From assembly GCA_021827445.1 (NCBI GenBank), contig JAKAVW010000138.1, positions 1 through 7,819 of the forward strand: a stretch of DNA of 7,819 nt, read 5' to 3'. This DNA is from Pseudomonadota bacterium (lineage in GTDB: Bacteria > Pseudomonadota > Gammaproteobacteria > Acidithiobacillales > Acidithiobacillaceae). Every line of letters begins with the position of its first letter. The first letter of the stretch is position 1. The notes below the pieces were generated by a model. The model had not been told where the DNA came from. It made no database searches and saw only the letters and a program-made list of their open reading frames with translations. Position numbers and translations under genes: made by a program. Shown here one piece after another: positions 1-5,639 of this stretch.

Positions 1-216
1 AACGTCAGCCAAATACCGCTGCATCGCGCAAAAGCCAGCACCGATAAAGTACTCGCCTTTATCACACAGGCCATCACTTTCAGGATCAATAGAATGTTTA
101 ATCCTTAGGTTGATATCGGAAAGATTCTTATCTATCGAACAAAGTAGCTCTTCAAGATATGACAACTCTGCGTCCCCAAAGATAAGGTCATTATGTTTTC
201 CAGAAGTTATGTACAT
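1..216 (-). CDS. Hypothetical protein, N-terminal part (cut by window edge)
   Basis: An open frame of 72 codons runs from ATG at 216 to the left edge without a stop. The protein begins MYITSGKHNDLIFGDAELSY and is acidic near the start, with a predicted helical stretch (LEELLCSIDKNLSDINLRIK) and a later segment KGEYFIGAGFCAMQRYLADV. I do not recognise the family. The only Shine-Dalgarno-like bases are GGAA about 10 bases before the ATG, so the start is only moderately supported. A perfect TATAAT lies about 67 bases upstream on the same strand. The gene is clearly more AT-rich than the replication genes to its right, and it is separated from them by about 510 non-coding bases, so it looks like an independently acquired cargo gene of the element. 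A role in defence or regulation would be a guess. Confidence 0.6.
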   Translation of the reverse strand, partial: MYITSGKHNDLIFGDAELSYLEELLCSIDKNLSDINLRIKHSIDPESDGLCDKGEYFIGAGFCAMQRYLADV

Positions 217-283
217 AAGCACTGTTTCCGGCTGAGTGTTGTATAACAGTTAATATAAAGATCCATGAGTCCGGACATTTTTT

Positions 284-289
284 ATTATA
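284..289 (-). promoter_or_regulatory. Candidate -10 box for the left cargo gene
   Basis: Read on the minus strand this is a perfect TATAAT, about 67 bases upstream of the ATG at 216. The corresponding -35 position (306-311, TGTGGT with a 17-base spacer) is poor, so a promoter here is plausible in this AT-rich stretch but weakly supported. Confidence 0.3.
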
Positions 290-355
290 GAGACGGCTTC
301 CAAGACACCACATCATCATGATTAAACGATATTAATCCTCCCGTCTATCTCTATA
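286..355. repeat. Long-arm inverted repeat (imperfect)
   Basis: TATAGAGACGG at 286-296 faces CCGTCTATCTCTATA at 341-355. The reverse complement of the right arm matches the left arm except for a four-base GATA insertion. The arms enclose 44 bases containing ATATTAAT. The left arm overlaps the candidate -10 box at 284-289, so it could be an operator or an RNA hairpin in the leader of the left gene. Function is unknown. Confidence 0.4.
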
Positions 356-504
356 TGAATATATGAAAAGGCGGACGTATCATCAGCATAGCGCAAGCTG
401 CGCCGTACTTCCAATGTACCGCGGTGTGCCCGTTTTTTTAGCCTATGTTACATGTTCCAAAGTTGGGCGGGGATGACTGCAAACGCTGCGTTCCCGTCAT
501 TGGG

Positions 505-563
505 GCGCCCACTGCCGAACAACTGTGTGATCAACCTTTATCACAGCAGTGCGGCGTGGGCGC
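505..563. repeat. 59-base imperfect hairpin, possible ncRNA or single-strand origin
   Basis: GCGCCCAC (505-512) pairs with GTGGGCGC (556-563). Inside it, after a bulged T513, GCCG (514-517) pairs with CGGC (552-555), AC (519-520) with GT (549-550) and CTGTG (523-527) with CACAG (542-546), leaving a 14-base loop. That gives about 19 base pairs, GC-rich at the base. There is no T-run directly after it on either strand, so it is not a standard terminator. Since a primase and a RepA-like helicase are encoded nearby, a priming hairpin analogous to the ssi sites of IncQ plasmids is one idea; a structured RNA or a cruciform binding site are others. Confidence 0.5.
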
Positions 564-608
564 TGGTAGCACCATTTCTACGTTCATGAAAAAAATCCCG
601 ATTATTCT

Positions 609-652
609 GGCACGGTTCATAATACAAGATAATCATTAGGTTGGACCGTGCC
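609..652. repeat. 10-bp inverted repeat bracketing an AGGTTGGACC box
   Basis: GGCACGGTTC (609-618) pairs with GGACCGTGCC (643-652), nine Watson-Crick pairs and one G-T, separated by 24 AT-rich bases. The right arm overlaps the AGGTTGGACC box (638-647) and the -35 element of the rightward promoter, so formation of this structure or protein binding to it could control that promoter. Confidence 0.4.
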
Positions 653-669
653 TGCAAGCGAACTATATT
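641..669 (+). promoter_or_regulatory. Candidate rightward sigma-70 promoter with AGGTTGGACC box
   Basis: TTGGAC (641-646) is followed after exactly 17 bases by TATATT (664-669). The -35 element is part of AGGTTGGACC (638-647), which also forms the -35 of the toxin-antitoxin promoter at 6258-6286 with the same spacing. A transcript would start near 676 and run antisense to the end of the HTH gene (731-1192). No convincing plus-strand gene follows, so a regulatory or antisense RNA is possible. Confidence 0.4.
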
Positions 670-709
670 ACCTACAGACACCAGACCCTAATGTATAGGG
701 CACGCCCAG

Positions 710-732
710 GAGAGCAACGCCCCGATGCTCTC
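710..732. repeat. 7-bp perfect hairpin at the end of the minus-strand operon
   Basis: GAGAGCA (710-716) and TGCTCTC (726-732) form a perfect stem with a 9-base loop. It overlaps the stop codon of the last HTH gene. A second small stem, CCCTA/TAGGG at 686-700, lies just beyond. Neither has a T-run on the minus strand, so they may protect or attenuate the 3' end rather than act as classic terminators. Confidence 0.35.
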
Positions 733-1192
733 ATTCGTAATCTACGAAATCCCAGGCAAGCTGCCCATTGGACTCCATAAAAAAGGGCGCTGCGGTAACG
801 GACCCGGACGTCTGGGGTGGTGGCGGTGCAGCCATGGTCTGAAGGTAGGCAAGCAGCTTCCGGCGTTTTTTGCTCACTGCCTGCCGCGAACAGCCAAGCA
901 TCCGGGCTAGCTCTGCCTGGCTTGCGCTTGGGAACTCTACGCGTAAGGCGACGAGCTTTCGAAGTGCGGGCGGCGCCAAACGCACGAGGCGAGCTGTGTT
1001 TGTATCGGCCTCCTGACGAGGAATGAGTCCTTCTGCTACCACTATGACATTGTCAAGCAACTCCCTGCCCTGGACGTGCTGTTGCCGGAGGCGGCGACTC
1101 GCGAGGGCTCGAGGTGTGGTTTTGAAAAGTTGCGGGTCGTTCTTGAGCAGCCACAGGTCCGCATCGTCAAGATGAGAAGATCTTGTCATCAT
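731..1192 (-). CDS. Helix-turn-helix protein, 153 aa
   Basis: The protein has an N-terminal region of unknown type and a helix-turn-helix segment at about residues 78-116, with the pattern SQAELARMLGCSRQAVSKKR typical of a DNA-recognition unit. A proline stretch (PPPP, residues 123-126) and an acidic C-terminus ending WDFVDYE follow. The frame is open further upstream to 1363, but ATG at 1192 is chosen because AAGGAG stands seven bases before it and because the longer form would overlap the preceding gene extensively. A second ATG follows immediately (1189). It begins four bases after the stop of the Cys-rich gene, so the two are surely co-transcribed and probably coupled. As the last gene of the replication block it may be an iteron-binding or regulatory protein, by analogy with a RepA-primase-RepC layout, but I see no family match to RepC. 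Confidence 0.75.
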   Translation of the reverse strand: MMTRSSHLDDADLWLLKNDPQLFKTTPRALASRRLRQQHVQGRELLDNVIVVAEGLIPRQEADTNTARLVRLAPPALRKLVALRVEFPSASQAELARMLGCSRQAVSKKRRKLLAYLQTMAAPPPPQTSGSVTAAPFFMESNGQLAWDFVDYE

Positions 1193-1196
1193 AGTC

Positions 1197-1430
1197 TCAC
1201 TCCTTGATAGACTCATAGTGCGTACAGACACGTGGGCCGAATGGGTAGCAGCACCCGTACCCAGATCCGCCCTTGGGTGGCAATCCAGAGAGCGTCCGAG
1301 CGCAGCGGCCCATCCCTTGCGGCGGGTTGATGGTGTCGGGTCGGAAGTGGGCGCAGGTGCCACAGGAGACGCGGGCAGGTGCGCCCACGTCTGATGTTTC
1401 CGCCAAAGAGGGAGTGGGCTTATTGCCCAT
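1197..1430 (-). CDS. Small cysteine-rich, probably zinc-binding protein, 77 aa
   Basis: Cysteines occur at residues 23, 26, 43, 60, 61 and 69, in the arrangement CGTCAHF, GRC, CCYP and CTHYE, with histidines at 28 and 71. This spacing looks like one small zinc or metal-binding fold. I do not recognise a named family; it does not match the Ogr/Delta pattern of P2/P4 elements. Start ATG at 1430 has AAGGAGG eight bases upstream, lying inside the end of the helicase gene, whose TAA (1434-1436) is three bases before this ATG. Coupling to the helicase and to the following HTH gene suggests a role in replication or transcription control of the element. It could bind nucleic acid or act as an adaptor; no enzyme activity is visible. 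Confidence 0.7.
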   Translation of the reverse strand: MGNKPTPSLAETSDVGAPARVSCGTCAHFRPDTINPPQGMGRCARTLSGLPPKGGSGYGCCYPFGPRVCTHYESIKE

Positions 1431-1433
1431 CGG

Positions 1434-2801
1434 TTACGCCTCCTTGTGCGCCTTCACGGCGCGCTCCCTTTCCCCCATACCCCCTGCCCTATATGAGGGC
1501 GCAGAAGGCGCACTTTCATAAGGGGCTGCGTCAGGTGCGCTCTCATGGTATGAAGGCGCAGAGGGCGCAGAAGGCGCACTTTCCCCGATTTCTTTCCATC
1601 CTTTGGTGGTCAAAGCCCATGCTGTACGGGTCTTGCGGTGAGCGTCGCGATAGTCCTCCCGGCTGATAAGCCCATCTCGCTCAAGTTGCCTCATGGCGGT
1701 GAGTAGGGCGCCGGCGTTGCGGTACCTTTTGCGCGGGAAGCCCGTTTCCTCTCGCAGCATGGCCCATGCGTTGGTGTGGGCCTTGGGCTCCGGGCTGACA
1801 CGCTCCCCCCGCCTAACGAAGTCCGCCAGCAGGCGCAGCAGGGTAGTGGTCGGCGGTTCGCTGGGCGCGTCCTCTGCGTTGTGTGCGCCCTCATCCAGCT
1901 CCAGCACTCCACCATGAGAGCGCACCAGATGCAGCGGCTCGGCGGTTCGCGGGCCAATGTTCAACTTGTCGAGGCTCAGGGTCAGGCGGCTGTCGTCATC
2001 CTTGGTGGGTGTGAGCGATAGGCGCGCGCGTGCGGAATTGTGCCAAGCCGTGCTGCCGCTGTAGCTCTCCCCTCGTCCACCCACGGCCTGTTTGGGCGTA
2101 TGGGTCAGCAGCAGGATCGCTGGGTGGCTGCCCACTTGTCGGCATATCTTCGCCAGGGAGCGCACAAAACCCCGGACCTGTGACCGATCGTTTTCGTTGC
2201 CCTCGAAAACATCGCTGGCATTGTCCACAACGACCAGGACGGGCCGGTGCTCGGTAAGGATTTCCCATAGTCGCCCATAAACGGTGGTCGGCGCGATAAA
2301 ATCGCGACCCGTTTCCCTGTCACGAATCGACTCGCCAAGTGCCGGACTTTCCGTTGCATCCAGCACCAGCAGGTGCTCGGCCAAGGCATGCGGGCTTATG
2401 TCGAGGGTGCGACAGACGGCGGCCAGTCGATGGCGCAACAACGGCCCCGCATCCTCGCCAGAAAAAAATAGCGCCCGGCCCGGCCTTGTCGGTATACCCA
2501 GGAGGGGCAAGCCCATTGCCGTCGCTACGGCCAGTTGCAAGGCAAAAGTAGATTTGCCGGAACCACCATGCCCAGACAGCAGGCAGACATGACCACAAGG
2601 CACCATGCCATCCCAAACAAAATCTGGTGGCGGCGAAGGGGTGTCGATTACCCCGGCCACATCCACGCGCGGCAGGTCCACCAGGGGCTGCGGTTCGGGC
2701 AAACTGTCATCAGCACCAGCAGGGGCAGGCTCGGACTCGAGGTAGGGCTCGCGCTCATTCCCATAGGGTGGGACGTTTTGCGTCCAGTCGTTTTCAAGCA
2801 T
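1434..2801 (-). CDS. RepA-like hexameric helicase / AAA ATPase, 455 aa
   Basis: This is an AAA_25/RepA-type P-loop ATPase of the RecA fold. Walker A is GHGGSGKS at residues 77-84, a conserved SGED at 114-117, Walker B LVVVDN at 189-194, a polar residue after strand 4 (LLLTHTPK, His234) and a GSTAWHNSAR finger at 249-258. Such proteins (for example plasmid RSF1010 RepA) unwind DNA 5'-3' at origins. Residues about 320-400 look like a winged helix (MRQLERDGLI), and the tail from 407 is a Ser-Ala-Pro repeat. The frame is open to 2957, but ATG at 2801 is chosen: it overlaps the primase stop by eight bases and has AGGGGG seven bases upstream. Coupling to the primase strongly suggests the two act together at the element's origin. 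Confidence 0.85.
   Translation of the reverse strand: MLENDWTQNVPPYGNEREPYLESEPAPAGADDSLPEPQPLVDLPRVDVAGVIDTPSPPPDFVWDGMVPCGHVCLLSGHGGSGKSTFALQLAVATAMGLPLLGIPTRPGRALFFSGEDAGPLLRHRLAAVCRTLDISPHALAEHLLVLDATESPALGESIRDRETGRDFIAPTTVYGRLWEILTEHRPVLVVVDNASDVFEGNENDRSQVRGFVRSLAKICRQVGSHPAILLLTHTPKQAVGGRGESYSGSTAWHNSARARLSLTPTKDDDSRLTLSLDKLNIGPRTAEPLHLVRSHGGVLELDEGAHNAEDAPSEPPTTTLLRLLADFVRRGERVSPEPKAHTNAWAMLREETGFPRKRYRNAGALLTAMRQLERDGLISREDYRDAHRKTRTAWALTTKGWKEIGESAPSAPSAPSYHESAPDAAPYESAPSAPSYRAGGMGERERAVKAHKEA
1495..1583. repeat. 23-base direct repeat inside the helicase tail
   Basis: An identical 23-base sequence occurs at 1495-1517 and 1561-1583, 66 bases (22 codons) apart. On the minus strand each copy encodes ESAPSAPS, at residues 407-414 and 429-436 of the helicase. 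Shorter degenerate units lie between them. It probably arose by slippage or duplication and gives a flexible, disordered C-terminal tail that may vary in length among relatives. Confidence 0.75.
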
Positions 2802-3678
2802 GGGCCGCCCCCTGCCGTCTTGCGGCCATAACATCGTTCCAATCGGTGCAGCCTGGCGGGATCTCGGCAGGCGGTGGCAATATCTTTGCGCACGCTTTCT
2901 CTGCCGCCTCTTGTCCTTTCTGGCGGCCCACGCTGTCAAAGTCCGGGCATACCACAATCTCCAGCGCAGGCCAGCGGTGACGGGCCTCTGCGGTCACGTT
3001 GGCAAGGTTGCCGGCGTCGAGTCCGGCAATGACGCAGACGAGCGGGCGCAGCGCTTGGAGAGTGCAGGCGGTGGCCCAGCCTTCGGCAATCCAGAGCTGG
3101 CGTTTTCCGTCCGGCTTCGCTGCCACCGGGATAAATGCCCCGGCCTTTTTCATGCCGCTGAGGAATCGCTTTTGACCGTCCGGCCGGATGTACTGCACCC
3201 CGCGCAGGTATCCCGAGAAATCCAGCACAGGCAGGACCAAAGCGTCCCCGCGTTGGCGGGCAATGCCGGGCTCTAACTCTTTTCTGCGCAGGTAATCGTG
3301 GCTTGGAGCGGCAGCCTTGGCATGCTTCCAGATCCACGCGCCGCGTTTAGCGGCTTCCCGGTATTGGGCTTCCTGTTCAGCCCGTGCGCGACGGCGGTCG
3401 GTCTCGAAGCGTTGGAGCAAGACGCGGAGTTCGGCGGTGCTGAGGGTCTGACGACGCTTGGCGCACCAATTTACCCTGTAACCTGTCCGCCAATCTCCAG
3501 CAGCACCCGCGGGCGGGGCGTCCAAGTGCAGGCGATACCACCCCGACCGCTGCCCCGGTTTGTCCTGGGTGAGCCGGACCCTGTGTAGTGTACCGTCTGG
3601 AATAATGCGCTCGCCCAAGGCAAATTCGATGCCAACAGTGACGAGAGCCGCGCGGAATTGCTCAACTATGTCAGCCAT
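2794..3678 (-). CDS. Toprim-domain DNA primase, 294 aa
   Basis: The C-terminal half is a Toprim domain: LWIAEGWATA carries the catalytic glutamate (residue 199 counted from the ATG at 3678), and VVCPDFDS carries the DxD pair (246 and 248), which bind the metal. It ends with GCTDWNDVMA, usual for Toprim_3 proteins. The N-terminal part (GWYRLHLDAPPAGAAGDW, then HDYLRRKEL) resembles plasmid and ICE primases annotated as DUF7146/Toprim; no CHC2 zinc finger is present. ATG at 3678 is chosen because related proteins typically begin close to a MADIVEQFRAAL-like motif; the frame continues to an ATG at 3726 with GGAG ten bases upstream, which is a real alternative. It overlaps the helicase start by eight bases, so helicase and primase are made together, as in a phage P4- or IncQ-like replication module. 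Confidence 0.82.
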   Translation of the reverse strand: MADIVEQFRAALVTVGIEFALGERIIPDGTLHRVRLTQDKPGQRSGWYRLHLDAPPAGAAGDWRTGYRVNWCAKRRQTLSTAELRVLLQRFETDRRRARAEQEAQYREAAKRGAWIWKHAKAAAPSHDYLRRKELEPGIARQRGDALVLPVLDFSGYLRGVQYIRPDGQKRFLSGMKKAGAFIPVAAKPDGKRQLWIAEGWATACTLQALRPLVCVIAGLDAGNLANVTAEARHRWPALEIVVCPDFDSVGRQKGQEAAEKACAKILPPPAEIPPGCTDWNDVMAARRQGAAHA

Positions 3679-3863
3679 GCTGTACACCCGCAGGTACTTA
3701 ACTGGGGTTCTACTATCGTGGGCCATGCAACGCGTACTCCATCGGTCGCGCCAGCCTGACCAACGTGATCCTGATGAGGCAAGACCTTGTCGATGGAGCT
3801 ATCACGAGCAAATGGGTAGATTCTTGCCGCCCCAGTCTGGCACTCTCTTGTCCACAAGGGGGA

Positions 3864-4124
3864 TCAGTCCTCTGCGCCCTGTCGACGCTTAGCAATCCAC
3901 TGAGCCAGGTCTGTTACGCGGTAACGGACCAATCGACCGACCTTGATATATGGCAATGAATAGCGCCCTGTCGCCCTCCAGTTGGTCAGCGTGGAGACTT
4001 TGACGCCAAGCACCTCGGCGGTGCGCTTTTCGTCGATTTGGGTTGGGATGGCTTCGGGTGGGTAGCCCAGGGTTCGGCCAATCTCGGCGACAATCGGGGC
4101 CACTGATTCAGTATTGCTTTGCAT
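3864..4124 (-). CDS. Excisionase/AlpA-like HTH protein, 86 aa
   Basis: Residues about 30-80 form an HTH_17 / MerR-like DNA-binding fold: DEKRTAEVLGVKVSTLTNWR is the helix-turn-helix, and LPYIKVGRLVRYRVTDLAQW is the wing and following helix, exactly the layout of AlpA regulators and recombination directionality factors. ATG at 4124 is preferred, with GAGG eight bases upstream; the longer frame starts only with TTG at 4160. A perfect 10-base inverted repeat (4130-4160) covers the leader directly upstream and is a likely binding site, perhaps for this protein itself. Such proteins either bend the attachment site for excision or activate int and replication genes. Its position next to the primase rather than next to int favours a regulatory role, but an excisionase is equally possible. 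Confidence 0.82.
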   Translation of the reverse strand: MQSNTESVAPIVAEIGRTLGYPPEAIPTQIDEKRTAEVLGVKVSTLTNWRATGRYSLPYIKVGRLVRYRVTDLAQWIAKRRQGAED

Positions 4125-4129
4125 AGGAG

Positions 4130-4160
4130 TTGCCTCACGGTTGTAGATATCGTGAGGCAA
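4130..4160. promoter_or_regulatory. Perfect 10-bp inverted repeat upstream of the AlpA-like gene
   Basis: TTGCCTCACG (4130-4139) and CGTGAGGCAA (4151-4160) are exact reverse complements around an 11-base spacer, five bases before the AlpA-like ATG. As RNA it could hide the ribosome binding site, since the SD-like GAGG lies in the arm; as DNA it resembles an operator with half-sites two turns apart. The 8-mer TGAGGCAA recurs at 3775-3782, upstream of the primase, but also once inside the helicase gene (1686-1693, inverse), so the recurrence may be chance. Confidence 0.55.
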
Positions 4161-4192
4161 TGATGGCGGGAGATTTCAGGGCATACCGGGCA

Positions 4193-4219
4193 AATGCCAA
4201 ATGCCAACGGCAAATGCCA
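4193..4219. repeat. Three AATGCCA repeats (iteron-like)
   Basis: AATGCCA occurs at 4193-4199, 4200-4206 and 4213-4219, within the tandem pattern CAAATGCCAAATGCCAACGG then CAAATGCCAA. They lie between the stop of the larger HTH gene and the AlpA-like gene. The size is shorter than typical plasmid iterons and only three copies exist, so this may be a regulator array, a small origin or simple slippage. Confidence 0.45.
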
Positions 4220-4221
4220 AG

Positions 4222-5121
4222 CTAACGGCGCTGGATCAGTCCGGCATCTATAGCAGTAGAGATAACCTTGCGGATCGTATCTAGCTTTCGATCCGGGATC
4301 ATGTCAGCGATTCCCTCGGCAATCGCCGTTGCATTGATGTTTTTCCCGTTGCGAAGCCTAGGGCCTCTCTGCTCCGCTAGGGCCTCGGCCAGGGCGGCAA
4401 TAATAGCCTGCATGGTTTCCTTTGGCTTGGTGGATAGCACGTCACTAGCTACCACCTTCTCGGCTTCTTTATGCCGCCCCTCGATGCGCTGAACCTCAGA
4501 TGTGAGCACGACCAACTCATCGACAGTTACAAGGGGTTCCCCCTCGAAATAATATCCATCCGGCAACTGTGGTAGCAGACCCCCTCGGGAGGTTCTCGAT
4601 TCCCGAATTTCGTATCTCCAGGGTAGTCGTTTGATGGGCGGATCAAACATCGTGTTTTCCGTCCCAGTGAAATGGCTGACTCTTGTAAACCCAGTGCTGC
4701 CCAACCCTCCGCTGTCCTTATCCAAATTTTCAAGAGATTGCCTGGACATAATTGCCAGGCCAGAAACACTAATTTCAATTTTATGCCATTTTGTTTTTCT
4801 CCATAATTCGTGCGTCACACGCGCGTGAGAATTCGCGAGTGCCAGCGATTCGTGACCTTCGAGTCCATTTTTTGCTTTACGTGCAATCCGAAAACAAAGA
4901 TAATCTGGCGGTAGACTCGGGAAAAGGCTTTCCAATTCCTCTACAGTCTCGGGATGGTCAGAATCGCTAGTGACGGACACCCACATGCTGCCCTGGATCG
5001 GCCACGCAAGCTCCAATTTGCCTTCCGCCCCAAGCCGCATAAGGTATGATTCCGAGACATCCCATCTCTTGGCGACTTCCGCTAACTCGTAGTAATCAGG
5101 TTCTGGTAGTTGCACGACCAT
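4222..5121 (-). CDS. N-terminal HTH protein, 299 aa, unknown function
   Basis: Residues about 8-40 (YYELAEVAKRWDVSESYLMR) form a MerR/HTH_17-like DNA-binding unit. The middle is unrecognised. The C-terminal 65 residues (KETMQAIIAALAEALAEQRG, then a NATAIAEGIADMIPDRKLDT segment) resemble the C-terminal module common in HTH proteins of proteobacterial prophages and integrative elements, where a lysine-rich TLLKIIAALA-type motif recurs. Frame is open to ATG 5175, but ATG at 5121 has AGGGAG eight bases upstream, and a 15-base palindrome at 5148-5162 would then be a leader operator rather than coding sequence. The middle part is visibly more AT-rich than its neighbours. It is probably a regulator of the element; membership of the downstream replication operon is uncertain. 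Confidence 0.7.
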   Translation of the reverse strand: MVVQLPEPDYYELAEVAKRWDVSESYLMRLGAEGKLELAWPIQGSMWVSVTSDSDHPETVEELESLFPSLPPDYLCFRIARKAKNGLEGHESLALANSHARVTHELWRKTKWHKIEISVSGLAIMSRQSLENLDKDSGGLGSTGFTRVSHFTGTENTMFDPPIKRLPWRYEIRESRTSRGGLLPQLPDGYYFEGEPLVTVDELVVLTSEVQRIEGRHKEAEKVVASDVLSTKPKETMQAIIAALAEALAEQRGPRLRNGKNINATAIAEGIADMIPDRKLDTIRKVISTAIDAGLIQRR

Positions 5122-5147
5122 TGAATGCGCTCCCTCTGGAACAGGTA

Positions 5148-5162
5148 CCATACTCAGTATGG
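5148..5162. promoter_or_regulatory. 15-base palindrome, candidate operator
   Basis: CCATACT-C-AGTATGG is a perfect inverted repeat with a single central base, 27 bases before the chosen start of the 299-aa HTH protein. Size and position fit a dimeric repressor site, possibly autoregulatory. If the alternative start at 5175 is used it would be inside the coding region. Confidence 0.45.
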
Positions 5163-5211
5163 GAAGGGTGCCCATCTTTTCAGGGGTCAGTCTAGAACAT
5201 GATAGTGAAAC

Positions 5212-5400
5212 TCACGCCGCGTGCTGCGGTGTCGGCCAAGCGCCGGAGGCTTTGGCGTCCAATATAATGATCTCCACAATACTTCCGTCATCGGCATAGG
5301 AGATATTCAGGTTCCAGTCTTGCGACACCTCGCGGCTGACCGGCTTATCGGTGAAGTGGAGCACCAGAATGTCGTCGGTAGCGTCATAGTCGGTTTTCAT
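5212..5400 (-). CDS. DUF2283 family protein, 62 aa
   Basis: The protein starts MKTDYDATDDILVLHFTDKP and continues with a beta-rich segment DGSIVEIIILDAKASG, the usual layout of DUF2283: an opening YD-x-x-x-D, then a D-G-x-V-x-x-I-x-I-L strand. The start ATG (5398-5400) shares four bases with the TGA of the preceding gene, so they are translationally coupled. DUF2283 proteins are commonly found beside small toxins such as DUF4258 and are thought to act as antitoxin-like partners. Here no DUF4258 gene is present; the neighbour is a DUF2442 protein. Its function is unproven. Confidence 0.78.
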   Translation of the reverse strand: MKTDYDATDDILVLHFTDKPVSREVSQDWNLNISYADDGSIVEIIILDAKASGAWPTPQHAA

Positions 5401-5639
5401 GCCGCCCCTCGCGGTGCGGGTGCGCCCCTCAGCAGTCCCTCGGTGCTCAAGTCCTCGTCGATTTCCGGCCAATGGATGCCATAGCCGCCACCTGCAATTT
5501 CCCAGATGGCGCGGGCCTTGGCGCTGGCATGGGCAAGGCGGGGGTACCATTCAAGGGGGGCCGATATGCTGCGCCCGTCCATGAGCCGCACGGTTAACGT
5601 GTCTTCGGTGATCTGTACGTCTGCGACGCGCTCATTCAA
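5397..5639 (-). CDS. DUF2442 family protein, 80 aa, TTG start
   Basis: The core LTVRLMDGRSISAPLEWYPR and the C-terminal IHWPEIDEDLSTEGLLRG motif are diagnostic of DUF2442. The start is a TTG at 5639 that shares bases with the TGA of the antitoxin (TTGA overlap); GGAG stands eight bases before it and the next methionine is residue 20, inside the domain, so TTG is well supported. DUF2442 proteins are most often paired with DUF4160 partners in TA-like modules. Here the partner slot is taken by a DUF2283 protein through an ATGA overlap. The C-terminal tail (APAPRGAA) is Ala/Pro-rich. Its activity is unknown; an antitoxin or DNA-binding accessory role is the usual suggestion. Confidence 0.8.
   Translation of the reverse strand: MNERVADVQITEDTLTVRLMDGRSISAPLEWYPRLAHASAKARAIWEIAGGGYGIHWPEIDEDLSTEGLLRGAPAPRGAA

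Larger units (their letters stand above)
217..730. other. Non-coding, repeat-rich intergenic region
   Basis: No convincing gene lies between the left cargo gene and the stop of the last HTH gene at 731. The stretch is AT-rich from about 230 to 370 and GC-richer from about 375 to 570. It holds several inverted repeats (286-355, 505-563, 609-652, 710-732), the 8-base palindrome GTCCGGAC at 269-276, and one strong promoter-like sequence reading rightward (641-669). The concentration of structure next to a primase/helicase block is compatible with an origin of replication, an RNA gene or a regulatory hub. None of these is proven by sequence alone. Confidence 0.55.

Noticed and set aside
421..438. 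Possible plus-strand terminator ending in seven Ts
   Set aside because: The bases before the T-run do not form a stem longer than three or four pairs.
525..546. CRP-like site TGTGA...TCACA
   Set aside because: The spacer is ten bases, not six; it is part of the larger hairpin.
445..639. Plus-strand 64-aa open frame
   Set aside because: No ribosome binding site (T-run upstream), no recognisable domain, and it runs straight through the 59-base hairpin; better seen as non-coding.
725..910. Plus-strand 61-aa open frame downstream of the rightward promoter
   Set aside because: Entirely antisense to the HTH gene except its first codons; it has GGAG upstream, but far from the ATG, and no protein-like character.
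731..1363. Longer 210-aa form of the terminal HTH protein
   Set aside because: Would overlap the Cys-rich gene by over 160 bases and has no SD at its start; ATG at 1192 has AAGGAG at ideal distance.
2800..3276. Plus-strand 158-aa open frame
   Set aside because: Antisense shadow of the Toprim primase, whose catalytic motifs are clear on the minus strand.
3666..3857. Minus-strand 63-codon frame between the AlpA-like gene and the primase
   Set aside because: Non-ATG (TTG) start without SD, overlaps the primase start, composition not protein-like.
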